A stretch of 64,000 nucleotides of DNA from Chryseobacterium sp. Leaf405 (GCF_001425355.1 NZ_LMQN01000003.1:40427-104426), one strand, 5' to 3'. Counted from the stretch's first letter, positions 8,562-17,591 are shown. Notes: a model not told the origin generated them from the letters alone. Program-made: numbers and translations.

Positions 8562-9057
8562 AAACCTTCGTCAGAAAAGGCATCACAATCCATGTTAGAA
8601 TACCGACCATAGAAGTGGCAACAATAAAAATTCTTAGAAATACATTCCAGTCTTTCATCCAATGGGCGATGGTGAAATTAAGGAAAATACTTGTTGGAAA
8701 AACACCGCATAGTGTTACCAGAGCCATTTTCCAGCGTGGCGGTGCAGATGGTGAACGAAACCACGCTTCCAGTCCTGTAAGATCACGATAAACAGTATCT
8801 TCAGTAAGCATACTTGCGTATTCCTCCCATTTCCTGAAAAGTTCAGAATTGTAAAAATCGTTCTTTTCTTTTTCATCTTTGAATGTTCTCAGAATTCCGA
8901 TTTCATTTTTACCGTCTTCTTTCAGCGAGGTAATCATCATTGCACCATGAACACCGTCACGGGTAAATGATTTTCCTAAAAATTGCTGTAAAGCAGCTTC
9001 AAATTCCTTTTCTTTTCCGGGAAGTACTTTTCTGGTAATGGCAACGTGAATCGGCAT
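8539..9057 (-). CDS. Antibiotic biosynthesis monooxygenase (ABM) domain membrane protein, 172 aa
   Basis: Residues 1-95 form a ferredoxin-like ABM domain (MPIHVAITRKVLPGKEKEFE, GILRTFKDEKEKNDFYNS, TGLEAWF). The C-terminal part has two hydrophobic segments (WKMALVTLCGVFPTSIFLNF and FLRIFIVATSMVGILTWIVMPFL). This arrangement is known from conserved inner-membrane proteins of the COG3224 type. An enzymatic role is not established for that group. A -7-like box (TACATTTG on the minus strand, 9102-9109) lies upstream. Confidence 0.8.
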   Translation of the reverse strand: MPIHVAITRKVLPGKEKEFEAALQQFLGKSFTRDGVHGAMMITSLKEDGKNEIGILRTFKDEKEKNDFYNSELFRKWEEYASMLTEDTVYRDLTGLEAWFRSPSAPPRWKMALVTLCGVFPTSIFLNFTIAHWMKDWNVFLRIFIVATSMVGILTWIVMPFLTKVFKGWLRK

Positions 9058-9134
9058 AGATCTTAATTTTCCAATAAAATTAATTATTTAAAATATAATT
9101 ACAAATGTATCGTTGATCAGAAAATCAAAATTCA

Positions 9135-9686
9135 TCAAACCTTCATCCACATCGGATCATGTTTTAAAACCTCATCAAAAACAGGACAATTTTCATCGTG
9201 ACAGCCTTTCAAGTAGCCGATGCTCATTAAAAACTCATTCACGATTTCTCCACCTGTAAACTTGAAGGTTTTCTTAAAAAGTTTCATCCACTCGGGCAAG
9301 GTTTTCGGATGATGATGTTCCAGCCATTTTTCAAACGAGCCGAATTCCTGTTGCAAACCGATGATGGTTTTGGCGTTTTCGATGGCAGCATTAACCTTTA
9401 ATTTATTTCTGATAATTCCGGGATCTGCCAATAATCTTTCACGCTCGGTTTCTGTGTAAGACGCTACTTTTTGAATGTCAAAATTATCGTATGCTTTTCT
9501 GAAACTCTCTTCTTTCTTTAGAATCGTTTCCCAGCTCAAACCCGCCTGATTAATTTCCATAATCAGTCTTCCGAACAATTCATTATCATCATGAATCGGA
9601 AATCCATAATAATTGTCGTGATAGTTCTTATGAAGCTCTATCCTACTTTCGGGCTGCATTCCTTTGATGGCTGAACAATAACTCAT
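9135..9686 (-). CDS. tag: DNA-3-methyladenine glycosylase I, 183 aa
   Basis: Base-excision repair enzyme that removes 3-methyladenine. The Tag zinc-site residues are present: Cys4 (MSYC), a His in ELHKNYHDNYYGFP, and the C-terminal GCHDENCP His and Cys. The core motif INQAGLSWETILKK and the region FVNEF-like GGEIVNEFLMSIGY match the family. The length is close to E. coli Tag (187 aa). It stands alone on the minus strand. Confidence 0.92.
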   Translation of the reverse strand: MSYCSAIKGMQPESRIELHKNYHDNYYGFPIHDDNELFGRLIMEINQAGLSWETILKKEESFRKAYDNFDIQKVASYTETERERLLADPGIIRNKLKVNAAIENAKTIIGLQQEFGSFEKWLEHHHPKTLPEWMKLFKKTFKFTGGEIVNEFLMSIGYLKGCHDENCPVFDEVLKHDPMWMKV

Positions 9687-9815
9687 TTCAGTATATTTTC
9701 TGTTTTGGTTAAAAATTTTTCTAAGGTTTCTTTACCTCAATTCCGGTTCGTTCTGCTAAGATAATGAGCCACCGGATATTTTCGGCTATTTTAGGTTCTA
9801 ATATATTATCCTGTT

Positions 9816-10733
9816 TTATTTATTTTGAAATGATTGTCTGAACTCATTAGGAGTTAATTCAGTTTTCTTTTTAAATAATTTACTGAAAGACTGCGGATGT
9901 TCAAAACCCAGTTGATACGCCGTTTCTGAGACAGAGAACTGCTCATTCGACAAATATTCCTTTGCCTTTGCTATCAGTTTATCATGAATATGATGCTGTG
10001 CATTTTGTCCTGTGTGCAAACGGAGCATATCACTTAAATATCTTGCGGTAAGATTTAGTTCTGTGGCCAGATATTCTACTGAGGGAAGGCCCTGAAGGCT
10101 TTTTTCCTGATCAAAATAATCATCAAGAATTTTTTCCATTTTTGAAACTAAATCATTATTCACTGCTTTTCTGGTGATAAATTGCCGGTTGTAAAAACGA
10201 TTGCTGTATGTCAACAATAGTTCAATCTGGGAAATAATCACATCCTGACTGAACTGGTCTATTCTCTCATTCAATTCATTTTGAATAGTACCGAAAATAC
10301 CGACAACAGTTTTCTTCTCTTTTTCAGAAAGATAAAGCGCTTCTGCCGCCGAGTAAGAAAAGAATCCGTACTTTTTTATTTTCTGAGTTAAAGAATATGG
10401 CTGTAGAAAATCGGGGTGAATGTGTAATGACATTCCGCTGTAATCAGCTTCTTCCTGATCCATTTTTAAAATCTGCCCGGGCGAAACAAAAGACATTCCG
10501 CCTTCCTGAAAATCATAATATCCCTGTCCGTATTTTATCTTTCCATTGAATTTGGTCTTCAATGAAATTTTATAAAAATCAAGCTTTATTCCGTTTTCAA
10601 AGTCTTTAGGATCGAAAACAGCTTCTCCATAATTAATCAGACCAATCAAAGGATGCAACGGTGGAGATTGCCCCATCGCTTCATGCAATGCCGACAAAGA
10701 TTTGAAATGAACCGGTGACTTTACTGTTTTCAT
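9816..10733 (-). CDS. AraC-family transcriptional regulator, 305 aa
   Basis: The C-terminal ~100 residues form a double helix-turn-helix of the AraC/XylS type (VEYLATELNLTARYLSDMLRLHTGQ, then FSVSETAYQLGFEHPQSFSKLFKKKTELTPNEFR). The N-terminal ~190 residues are the effector-binding part. The SDR oxidoreductase gene 156 bp upstream on the same strand is its likely target or operon partner. A -7 box TATCTTTG ends 4 nt before the ATG, suggesting a leaderless mRNA, and a palindrome (10756-10773) overlaps the upstream promoter zone, consistent with autoregulation. Confidence 0.88.
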   Translation of the reverse strand: MKTVKSPVHFKSLSALHEAMGQSPPLHPLIGLINYGEAVFDPKDFENGIKLDFYKISLKTKFNGKIKYGQGYYDFQEGGMSFVSPGQILKMDQEEADYSGMSLHIHPDFLQPYSLTQKIKKYGFFSYSAAEALYLSEKEKKTVVGIFGTIQNELNERIDQFSQDVIISQIELLLTYSNRFYNRQFITRKAVNNDLVSKMEKILDDYFDQEKSLQGLPSVEYLATELNLTARYLSDMLRLHTGQNAQHHIHDKLIAKAKEYLSNEQFSVSETAYQLGFEHPQSFSKLFKKKTELTPNEFRQSFQNK

Positions 10734-10737
10734 AAGA

Positions 10738-10745
10738 CAAAGATA
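10738..10745 (-). promoter_or_regulatory. -7 promoter box 4 nt from start codon
   Basis: On the minus strand TATCTTTG lies 4 nt before the AraC-regulator ATG, so transcription should begin at or next to the start codon. No -33 TTG at standard spacing. Confidence 0.45.
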
Positions 10746-10755
10746 CTATGTGTTG

Positions 10756-10773
10756 CTGACAACTATCTGTCAG
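10756..10773. promoter_or_regulatory. Candidate operator, inverted repeat CTGACA-N6-TGTCAG
   Basis: Perfect 6-bp arms with a 6-nt spacer, 11 bp upstream of the -7 box of the AraC regulator. Its position suits repression or autoregulation, but no second copy was seen upstream of the SDR gene. Confidence 0.35.
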
Positions 10774-10889
10774 GAGAGAATTTTATGATGAATTTTGCTG
10801 TGCAAATGAATGTTGAATTCATTAATTCGTTAATTTTTCTGATATTATTTAAAAATTCAGAGGTACGAATTCACTATTAACCATTCACT

Positions 10890-11696
10890 CTAAAATATAA
10901 ATCCTTCTTTTGTTTTTTGAACCTGGTTTTCTACTCCGTTCGCCATTCTATCATTATATAATGCATTGGCATCTTTCCCGGCAATATATCGTAACTGCCC
11001 TTTCCCATCTGTGGCCGCTTCATAAATAATCTGCGCAATATCTTCCGGTTTTGAATAATTGGCAATCTGTTCCGGGCTGTATCCTTCCTGAACTTTTGAA
11101 ATTAATTTCCCATACGATTCATGAAAAGCACCATCCAGAGAACGTCCTGCAAAATCAGTCTGAATACCGCCCGGAGCAACTACTTTTACCTTGATATTAA
11201 ACTGAGCCAATTCGTAAGCAAGAGATTCCGAAAAACCGTCAACAGCAAATTTTGTGGCACTGTAAACCGAACAGGTCGGAAAACCCATCAGCCCAAAAGT
11301 GGAGGTAACATTAATTAAAACTCCGTCTTTTTTGTCTCTGAAATATGGCGTGAATGCTTTTGTTAAACGGATCACTCCCATTAAATTGGTTTCAATCTGT
11401 TTGTGAATCTGCTCATCCGTAAAAGCTTCCAACGGTCCGATTAAACCATATCCCGCATTGTTTAAAACCACATCAATGGAATGATTTTCCAGCGCTTCGG
11501 CAATGGTGTATTCCAATTCATTTTTTTTTGAAACATCAAGTTTTAGAATCGTAACATTTTCCAATTGGTTCAATTCCGTTTCTTTTTCCGGATTTCTCAT
11601 GGTGGCAATAACGTTCCAGCCTTTTGACTGAAATAATTTTGCGGTTGTTTTTCCTAATCCTGATGATGCGCCTGTAATAAAAATTGTTTTTTGCAT
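10890..11696 (-). CDS. Short-chain dehydrogenase/reductase, 268 aa
   Basis: A classical SDR: the Rossmann motif TGASSGLGKTTA (7-18), NNAGYGLIG for the structural NNAG, catalytic Ser in VTSTFGLMG, and YSATK (Tyr/Lys pair). The usual length is ~250 aa; a short C-terminal extension is present. It should oxidise or reduce a small alcohol/carbonyl with NAD(P)H, substrate unknown. The AraC regulator follows on the same strand and probably controls it. Confidence 0.88.
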   Translation of the reverse strand: MQKTIFITGASSGLGKTTAKLFQSKGWNVIATMRNPEKETELNQLENVTILKLDVSKKNELEYTIAEALENHSIDVVLNNAGYGLIGPLEAFTDEQIHKQIETNLMGVIRLTKAFTPYFRDKKDGVLINVTSTFGLMGFPTCSVYSATKFAVDGFSESLAYELAQFNIKVKVVAPGGIQTDFAGRSLDGAFHESYGKLISKVQEGYSPEQIANYSKPEDIAQIIYEAATDGKGQLRYIAGKDANALYNDRMANGVENQVQKTKEGFIF

Positions 11697-11860
11697 TTCT
11701 AATTTTGTTTAAAATTGATACTGCAAATGTCTTTATAAACGCCCATCCTGATGTAGCCGAATTGAGTTTGTTTGTAGTTGTTTTGACGAATCTTAATTAT
11801 AATTAGTATCTGAATTTCTTTATTTTCCGTAATTTAGTTTTATTAAAAACCAATCACACC

Positions 11861-12370
11861 ATGAAAAATCCTATTCTTTTTATTATTGTTTTGTTATTTA
11901 CAAATCTTGGAAATCACCTACACGCACAGAAAATATCAGACGGTGAAACCGTTGATATTAACGGGATGAAAGTGAGTTTTAACATCACGAATAAAGAAAG
12001 CATCCAGGTGAGCGGAAAATCTTTTGACCGCTACAAAGTTTCTGCTTCTGTAAAAAATACATCCGATAAATCGTATAACATCCGGCTTTCTTCGTATCCT
12101 CAGATTGTGACGAATATTGACATCGCCGAACTTGACTGCATTAATGCTACGGGAGCAAAACTCACTTCAAAAAAGATTCAGCTGAAAATGAAAGCGCAGA
12201 TGATTAATGTATCATATTCCGCTTATGACAAATCAGGAAAATACACAACCAATATAATCCCAATCATCGGAAGTTATTATTTTGATTCCGGAGATACGAT
12301 AAGTGATGATGCTATCTTTATTGTTCCGCAAGGTGAGAAACCTGATGTGAATGTAAGAAGCCTTAGATAA
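11861..12370 (+). CDS. Secreted protein of unknown function, 169 aa
   Basis: A signal peptide (MKNPILFIIVLLFTNLGNHLHA, cut before QKIS) precedes a ~147-residue beta-rich domain with alternating hydrophobic residues (YKVSASVKNTSDKSYNIRLSSYPQIV), reminiscent of an immunoglobulin-like fold. No catalytic motif was recognised. It should be periplasmic or outer-surface associated. It is a single gene closed by a strong terminator. Confidence 0.7.
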   Translation: MKNPILFIIVLLFTNLGNHLHAQKISDGETVDINGMKVSFNITNKESIQVSGKSFDRYKVSASVKNTSDKSYNIRLSSYPQIVTNIDIAELDCINATGAKLTSKKIQLKMKAQMINVSYSAYDKSGKYTTNIIPIIGSYYFDSGDTISDDAIFIVPQGEKPDVNVRSLR

Positions 12371-12376
12371 AAAAAT

Positions 12377-12412
12377 AATCCTCCAAATATTTTTCGGAGG
12401 ATTTTTTTTATT
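12377..12412. terminator. Intrinsic terminator
   Basis: AATCCTCC (12377-12384) and GGAGGATT (12396-12403) form a stem followed by T7. The A-tract on the other side allows it to serve the convergent emrB gene as well. Confidence 0.85.
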
Positions 12413-12422
12413 TCAATAAGAT

Positions 12423-14000
12423 TTAGTGCATTGCTTCACTCAGATCTATTTTTTCTTTGCTTTTTCGTTCTTTTACAAACAGAATAAACGGAATACAGAT
12501 AAGAAACGCTATTCCCAGATAAAGGAAAACATCCATATAGGAAAGTACCGTTGCCTGTTTCGTTACCGACAGATCGAGCATTTTGTAAGCCGCATTCAGT
12601 GCAGCATCGGGAGTCATTCCTTTTGCCATGAAACTTCCTTTTAAAGCCTGTAATCTCTGCTGAACTGCAAAATCGGTTTCATCGAGGTGAGAAATTAAAT
12701 TTACCCTGTATCTCTGGCTCGCATTGGCAATAAATGTGGTAATTGCTGCAATTCCGAAAGAACCTCCCAACTGTCTCATCATTCCTGTGAAAGCCGCACC
12801 TTGTCCGATTTCCTGCCCTTTTAAGGTACTCAATGACAATGACGTAATCGGGATGAATAATAATCCAAGACCTGCTCCCCTTACCATCAACATCCAGAAA
12901 AAGGCTTCCTTACTTGTATCGGGAGTCAAAATTTTGTATCCCCAGAAACTATAGATAAAGAATACAAATAGTCCTAAAGCTACCAAAATCTGCTGTTTGG
13001 CTCCTTTTGAAAGCAATCGACCGATAATCGGCATCATGAAAGCAGTCGTTAATGCCGCCGGAATCATCAAAGCTCCCGATTGCAAAGCCGTCCAACCCAA
13101 AATACTCTGCGTATATAAAGGAACGATAAATGTAGAACCATATAAACCAAATCCGAGTACAAAGGACATGGCGGTACCAATCCGTAGATTACTGTTCTTT
13201 AAAACCCTTAGCTCCACAATCGGGTATTTAAAGGTAAGTTCTCGCCACAGGAACAAAATAAACCCTAAAACTGCTGAAGCGGTAAATAATACAATCCATC
13301 CACTTGCAAACCAGTCTTCTTCATGACCCCTTTCCAAGATATATTGTAATGAACCAACGGTGATTGCCAGCAATCCAATACCAATCCAGTCGACATCAGA
13401 AGCTTTACGTTTTTCGGCATATTTCGGGCTTTTCACAAATTGAAGCGTCATCAAAGTCGCAGCAATCCCGATGGGAATATTAATATAGAAAATATACGGC
13501 CAGCTGAAATTATCAACGATATATCCTCCCAATGGCGGACCTAATGTTGGTCCGATAATTACTCCCAGACCATAAATCGCCTGTGCCATACTTCGTTTTT
13601 CAACAGGATATGATTCTGTAATAATCGTCTGCGAAGTTACCAATAGTGCTCCCCCGCCGATACCCTGGCATAGTCTGAAAAATACCAGTTCCCAAATATT
13701 TGTTGCGTTTCCACATAAAAATGAAAATATGGTAAATATAATAATGGAAGCTGCGAAATAATTTCTTCGTCCAAACTGCTGAGACAACCAGCTCGTCATG
13801 GGTACAACAATTACGTTACCAATGGCATACGCAGTGATTACCCAGCCAACTTCAGAAAGTGTAGCTCCCAGGTTCCCCTTCATTTCATTCAGGGCAACAT
13901 TTACAATCGTGGAATCTACAATTTCCAGCAAAGCACAAAGAATGGCTGTAATCGTGATGATTACTCTTCGGGCTCCATATTCTACTAATGAATCTTGCAT
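12423..14000 (-). CDS. emrB: DHA2-family drug:proton antiporter (EmrB/QacA type), 525 aa
   Basis: An inner-membrane MFS exporter with about 14 membrane segments. It has the motif NVALNEMKGNLGATLSEVGWVITAYAIGNVIVVPMTSWLSQ split over helices 1-2 and the antiporter motif C in GLGVIIGPTLGPPLGGYIV. With the HlyD adaptor and TolC channel encoded upstream on the same strand it forms a tripartite pump that expels hydrophobic compounds across both membranes. It is the last gene of the tetR-tolC-hlyD-emrB group but is separated from hlyD by a 519-bp spacer with a small ORF and an inverted repeat. Confidence 0.9.
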   Translation of the reverse strand: MQDSLVEYGARRVIITITAILCALLEIVDSTIVNVALNEMKGNLGATLSEVGWVITAYAIGNVIVVPMTSWLSQQFGRRNYFAASIIIFTIFSFLCGNATNIWELVFFRLCQGIGGGALLVTSQTIITESYPVEKRSMAQAIYGLGVIIGPTLGPPLGGYIVDNFSWPYIFYINIPIGIAATLMTLQFVKSPKYAEKRKASDVDWIGIGLLAITVGSLQYILERGHEEDWFASGWIVLFTASAVLGFILFLWRELTFKYPIVELRVLKNSNLRIGTAMSFVLGFGLYGSTFIVPLYTQSILGWTALQSGALMIPAALTTAFMMPIIGRLLSKGAKQQILVALGLFVFFIYSFWGYKILTPDTSKEAFFWMLMVRGAGLGLLFIPITSLSLSTLKGQEIGQGAAFTGMMRQLGGSFGIAAITTFIANASQRYRVNLISHLDETDFAVQQRLQALKGSFMAKGMTPDAALNAAYKMLDLSVTKQATVLSYMDVFLYLGIAFLICIPFILFVKERKSKEKIDLSEAMH

Positions 14001-14259
14001 AGTTTTTTATAGGTATTAAAAAATCAAGAGATTATGAGATTCGGAATTTCAACAATCAGAACAGGTATTTTTACGAACTAACTTTGTTCTTGGTAATCGT
14101 TGAGTTTCTCTATTAATAGGGTTAAAAAAATTCAGGTTTTTAGCAAAGCCGATAAAGAAATTACTTTTTAATGTTTAAATTATACATTTACTCATTAAAA
14201 ATCCCTTTAATACAGATTTCCAAATCTCTTAATTTCTTAATATTTTAATTATTTTTTAA

Positions 14260-14510
14260 AAGTGAATTGTCAGTTATCTTTCTACAAGTAGTCTTTACTT
14301 CTTCATTTCCAACCCATCATTGATTTCATCTTCACATCCGACATCAACTTCATCGTCAGTTTCTTCAGCATTAATTCCATCTTCAACATCAACTCCATTT
14401 TTTCTTCTGCATTACTGAATCCTCTGCAAATCGGCATCAATTCCATTATCAATTGTACAACATCATTTCAGTCACATTTGACTTTCCTCTGCAAAACTGA
14501 CAATTCACTT
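14260..14510. repeat. 251-bp segment bounded by 14-bp inverted repeats
   Basis: AAGTGAATTGTCAG (14260-14273) and its exact complement (14497-14510) bracket a segment between hlyD and emrB. The inside is strongly asymmetric, rich in ATC/TTC trinucleotides on the plus strand, and holds the Met-rich ORF 14303-14446. A close relative of the boundary (GCGAATTGTCAGTTTATCTTTC) lies at 19077. No transposase is present; a small non-autonomous mobile or repeat element is possible. Confidence 0.5.
14303..14446 (-). CDS. Possible methionine-rich small protein, 47 aa
   Basis: The ORF begins ATGGAATTGATGCCG at 14446 and stops with TGA at 14303-14305. It encodes MELMPICRGFSNAEEKMELM, then LKMELMLKKLTMKLMSDV and KMKSMMGWK. 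Eleven of 47 residues are Met, many at i, i+3 spacing (17, 20, 23, 26; 32, 35), so they would line one face of a helix. The calculated charge is basic. It lies in sense orientation within the efflux operon. It could be a true small protein (MxxM is a known Cu(I)-binding pattern) or a by-product of a GATGAA-rich repeat. Confidence 0.35.
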   Translation of the reverse strand: MELMPICRGFSNAEEKMELMLKMELMLKKLTMKLMSDVKMKSMMGWK

Positions 14511-14519
14511 ATTATTTTA

Positions 14520-15623
14520 TTATTTCAAAGAAACCTCTGCTTTCACATTCATTCCGGTTCTTAATCTTTTTGCAATGTTCTTATCAAGATTCACAAAATC
14601 GATTTTTACAGGAAGTCTTTGAACCACTTTTACGAAGTTCCCACTTGCGTTATCCGGAGGAAGAATGGAGAATGTAGAACCAGTTGCAGGAGAAAATGAA
14701 CTTACAACCCCTTCAAAATCCTGATCAGGGAAGGCATCAATTTCAATTTTCACTTTCTGTCCTTCTACCATTTTATCAACCTGAGTTTCTTTAAAGTTTG
14801 CCACCACCCATTTCTGATCGTTTTTAACTAAAGAAAACAACTGCGAACCTGCCTGTAAATATTGTCCTGCCTGGATTGGAACTTTACCCACAAAACCATC
14901 TTCAGGAGCAACAATTACTGTATATGATAAGTTTAATTTTGCATTTTCTACATCCACTTCTCTTTGTTTAGCTACAGAACCTGCAACACTGATCTGTTGA
15001 GAACTCGCCGCCGTTTGAGAAGAAGCAATATTTGTTTGCTGAGCAATCTGATTTCTTTGATCAATTAAAACCTGTAACTGTCTGTCAGCCGTTTGTTTTG
15101 CTGCCAATGCCTGCTCATATTGCTGTTCTGTAATCGAATGATCTTTTACCAATACAGAATATCTTTTTAAATCCTGTGCCGTTTTCCAAACATTTACTTT
15201 TGCTGCTTCGATCTGTGCATTTGCCGTTGTCACCGCAGCTTGAGATGAACCTATATTTTTTGAAGTTGCCGTTGTAGAAGCTTCTGCATTTGAGATATTG
15301 CTCTTCGCCGTTGTTAACGCTGCCTGAGCTTGTTCCAAAGCCATTTTCTGGTCTCTGTTATCTAAAACAACCAATGTATCTCCTTTCTTTACCATTTGGT
15401 TATCCTTCACTTTCACCTGAGTTACATATCCTGAAATTTTAGAAATTACAGGTGACATATTGGAAGTAATCTGGGCATCATCAGTCTCTTCGTGAACCTG
15501 CCCGTAAGAGTAAGTTCTATATCCGTAAATTCCTCCACCGATTAAAACAACCGCTAAAATGATAGGGAACACTAAACTTTTTTTCTTTTTAGGTTCAGTT
15601 GCTTGTGTAGTATTATTTTCCAT
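14520..15623 (-). CDS. emrA: HlyD/EmrA-family membrane fusion protein, 367 aa
   Basis: Periplasmic adaptor of a tripartite efflux pump. A single N-terminal membrane anchor (SLVFPIILAVVLIGGGIYGY) is followed by a lipoyl half (VSGYVTQVKVKDNQMVKKGDTLVVLD is the family pattern, here as ISGYVTQVKVKDNQMV). A long Ala/Gln-rich coiled coil (about 90-215) follows, then the second lipoyl half (APEDGFVGKVPIQAGQYLQAGSQL) and a beta-barrel domain. It sits between tolC (18 bp upstream) and emrB, and should connect EmrB to TolC. Confidence 0.9.
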   Translation of the reverse strand: MENNTTQATEPKKKKSLVFPIILAVVLIGGGIYGYRTYSYGQVHEETDDAQITSNMSPVISKISGYVTQVKVKDNQMVKKGDTLVVLDNRDQKMALEQAQAALTTAKSNISNAEASTTATSKNIGSSQAAVTTANAQIEAAKVNVWKTAQDLKRYSVLVKDHSITEQQYEQALAAKQTADRQLQVLIDQRNQIAQQTNIASSQTAASSQQISVAGSVAKQREVDVENAKLNLSYTVIVAPEDGFVGKVPIQAGQYLQAGSQLFSLVKNDQKWVVANFKETQVDKMVEGQKVKIEIDAFPDQDFEGVVSSFSPATGSTFSILPPDNASGNFVKVVQRLPVKIDFVNLDKNIAKRLRTGMNVKAEVSLK

Positions 15624-15641
15624 TATTGGTATCGTTCTTAA

Positions 15642-16955
15642 TTATTTAATTGTTAAAGTTCCTGTAGTCTGTAATAGTTTTCTATATGCCAGTGCAGCAT
15701 CTGCTTTTGCATTAATTACTCCGACATTTGCAGCAATCTGAGCGGCATCTGCATCCAGCAATTCCGTCATGGTTGCCAATCCGTTGTCATATTTATTTTT
15801 TGTAATTCTGTAATTTTCGTTAGCCTGTTCTGCAGATTTTTCAAAAACCGAGATTCTCTTTTTCGAGTAATCGGTGTTCTGATATTCTCTGTTTACATCA
15901 AGCTTAATATTGTCATTTAATAGTTCATTGGTCGCCGACAATTGCATTTCTCTTGCTTTTGACTGCTTTAATGATGAATTCTGTTTCCAGATATTAGATA
16001 AATTGTAAGAAATCCCGACTCCGACATTTACCGCATTATAAATCGTTAAAAACTTAGGAATATCTGCAGCAACATAACCACCTGTAAATGCTATAGAAGG
16101 AAGATTCTCAGCTTTTGCCGACTTTGTTCCCAATGCTGCCGCCTGTCTCTGTTTGTCTAAAGACTGAAGATCCTTACGGTTTTCTCTTGCTTCATTCAAA
16201 TAAAAATCAACTGCTTTTACTTCTGAACCCTCTTCGATATAATTTTGGTCAACTTCAATTTCTGTAGTTTCAGGAATTCCAAGCAACAAATCCATATTAA
16301 TGTTGGCGATATTGTAATTATTTTTGGCTTCCAATAATTGCAATTCGATGTTTGAAGTCTGAAGATTTGCCTTTAAACGGTCGTTTCTCGCAATTACGCC
16401 GTTATTTTCAAGCTTTAAGAAAGTCTCATCTCTCTTTTGAGAAGCGGTAAGATTTTCCTCTAAAACTTTGATAGATTGATTGGCTTTAAATAAATTGTTA
16501 TAAGCCTGAGCAACGTTATAAGCAATTGCAACTTTATCGTTTTCTGTATTTAATTTTGATGCTTCTACTAAATATTTTGCAGATTCAATTCCGTATTTTA
16601 TTTTTCCGCCACTATAGATGGGAACACTAAGATTAGCAGAACCAAATGCTACCTGATGAACTTCGGGACCTCCATCTCCGGAAACACCAGGAAGTTTTAT
16701 ATTAACGTTCGGTTTTAATGGAAGATACAGGTAGCTTGCTGAAACTTTAAGTTCCGGTAGTTGTCTGTTTTTGGCTTCCAAAAGATCTGCAGTAGCCTCT
16801 TCAATTTTTGCGGCATCAATCTTCAGATTCTTGCTGTTTTGAATACCCAACTGCACGGCTTCATCAAGAGTGAGTGTTTTTTTCTCCTGAGCATTTGCGT
16901 TTGCAAACCCTACGAATAGAGCTAATGCAAGGACTGAGTTATTTATTTTCTTCAT
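15642..16955 (-). CDS. tolC: TolC-family outer-membrane efflux protein, 437 aa
   Basis: Signal peptide (MKKINNSVLALALFVGFANANA) followed by two OEP repeats of long alpha-helices with TolC-type phrases: LTLDEAVQLGIQNSKNLKIDAAKIEEA near the N-terminus, and NYRITKNKYDNGLATMTELLDADAA near the C-terminus. It forms the outer-membrane channel of the pump. The start overlaps the end of the tetR gene by 17 bp, so the two are translationally close and co-transcribed. Confidence 0.92.
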   Translation of the reverse strand: MKKINNSVLALALFVGFANANAQEKKTLTLDEAVQLGIQNSKNLKIDAAKIEEATADLLEAKNRQLPELKVSASYLYLPLKPNVNIKLPGVSGDGGPEVHQVAFGSANLSVPIYSGGKIKYGIESAKYLVEASKLNTENDKVAIAYNVAQAYNNLFKANQSIKVLEENLTASQKRDETFLKLENNGVIARNDRLKANLQTSNIELQLLEAKNNYNIANINMDLLLGIPETTEIEVDQNYIEEGSEVKAVDFYLNEARENRKDLQSLDKQRQAAALGTKSAKAENLPSIAFTGGYVAADIPKFLTIYNAVNVGVGISYNLSNIWKQNSSLKQSKAREMQLSATNELLNDNIKLDVNREYQNTDYSKKRISVFEKSAEQANENYRITKNKYDNGLATMTELLDADAAQIAANVGVINAKADAALAYRKLLQTTGTLTIK

Positions 16956-17565
16956 AACCTAGAAGGTCTTTTAGTAAATATTTAATATGTTTATTAAGTT
17001 CTGTGTAATATTTTTCGTCGAAAACATCTTCCTCATCAGTATCATTCAAAAATTCCTTATACATTTCCTTTGCATTTGATGCGTAAAATAACGTTCCGCT
17101 CACTGTAGAATGAAGCAGATAAATAGGCGGATTTTTGGTAAAAATTCCTTTTTCAAGTCCGCTTTCCAGTATTTTGGAATACATTCCGATAAATCCCATT
17201 TTCGTCTGTTTCAGGTATTCAACGATTTGTGGGTTTTCTGCGTGAAGCTGTTCTCTCTGCATGATTCTGTAAAAACACTTATGATTTCTTACTTTACCTG
17301 CAAATTCATCTACAATTCTTTCAATTTTTTCCCATTCATTAATATCCGTTCTTTCTACAACATCTTTTGAAAAAAACTGTCCTGCATTCATTCTGTACTC
17401 TACCAACTTCTCGTACAATTTTTCCTTTGATCCGAAGTAGTAAGAGATCATAGAAATATTCACATTTGCAGCTTTGGCAATCTCCCGGGTGGAAGTTCCC
17501 TCGAATCCTTTTTCAGCGAAAAGAATTTCGGCGGCAAACAATATATTTTCTTCTTTTGAAATCAT
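16939..17565 (-). CDS. TetR-family transcriptional regulator, 208 aa
   Basis: N-terminal TetR helix-turn-helix: ILFAAEILFAEKGFEGTSTREIAKAANVNISMISYYFGSKEKLYEKLV (residues ~8-55). The C-terminal ligand-binding part is helical, with a phrase (LHSTVSGTLFYASNAKEMY) seen in CecR/YbiH-like TetR_C domains. As first gene of the efflux operon it probably represses itself and the pump, with release on binding a substrate of the pump. A palindrome over its promoter's -33 element is the likely operator. Confidence 0.9.
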   Translation of the reverse strand: MISKEENILFAAEILFAEKGFEGTSTREIAKAANVNISMISYYFGSKEKLYEKLVEYRMNAGQFFSKDVVERTDINEWEKIERIVDEFAGKVRNHKCFYRIMQREQLHAENPQIVEYLKQTKMGFIGMYSKILESGLEKGIFTKNPPIYLLHSTVSGTLFYASNAKEMYKEFLNDTDEEDVFDEKYYTELNKHIKYLLKDLLGYEENK

Positions 17566-17591
17566 TTTTGTATTATCATTTTTTCAAGGGG

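Noticed and set aside
8516..8791. 91-aa plus-strand ORF opposite the ABM gene
   Set aside because: It lies entirely antisense to a well-supported conserved gene and has no protein-like pattern.
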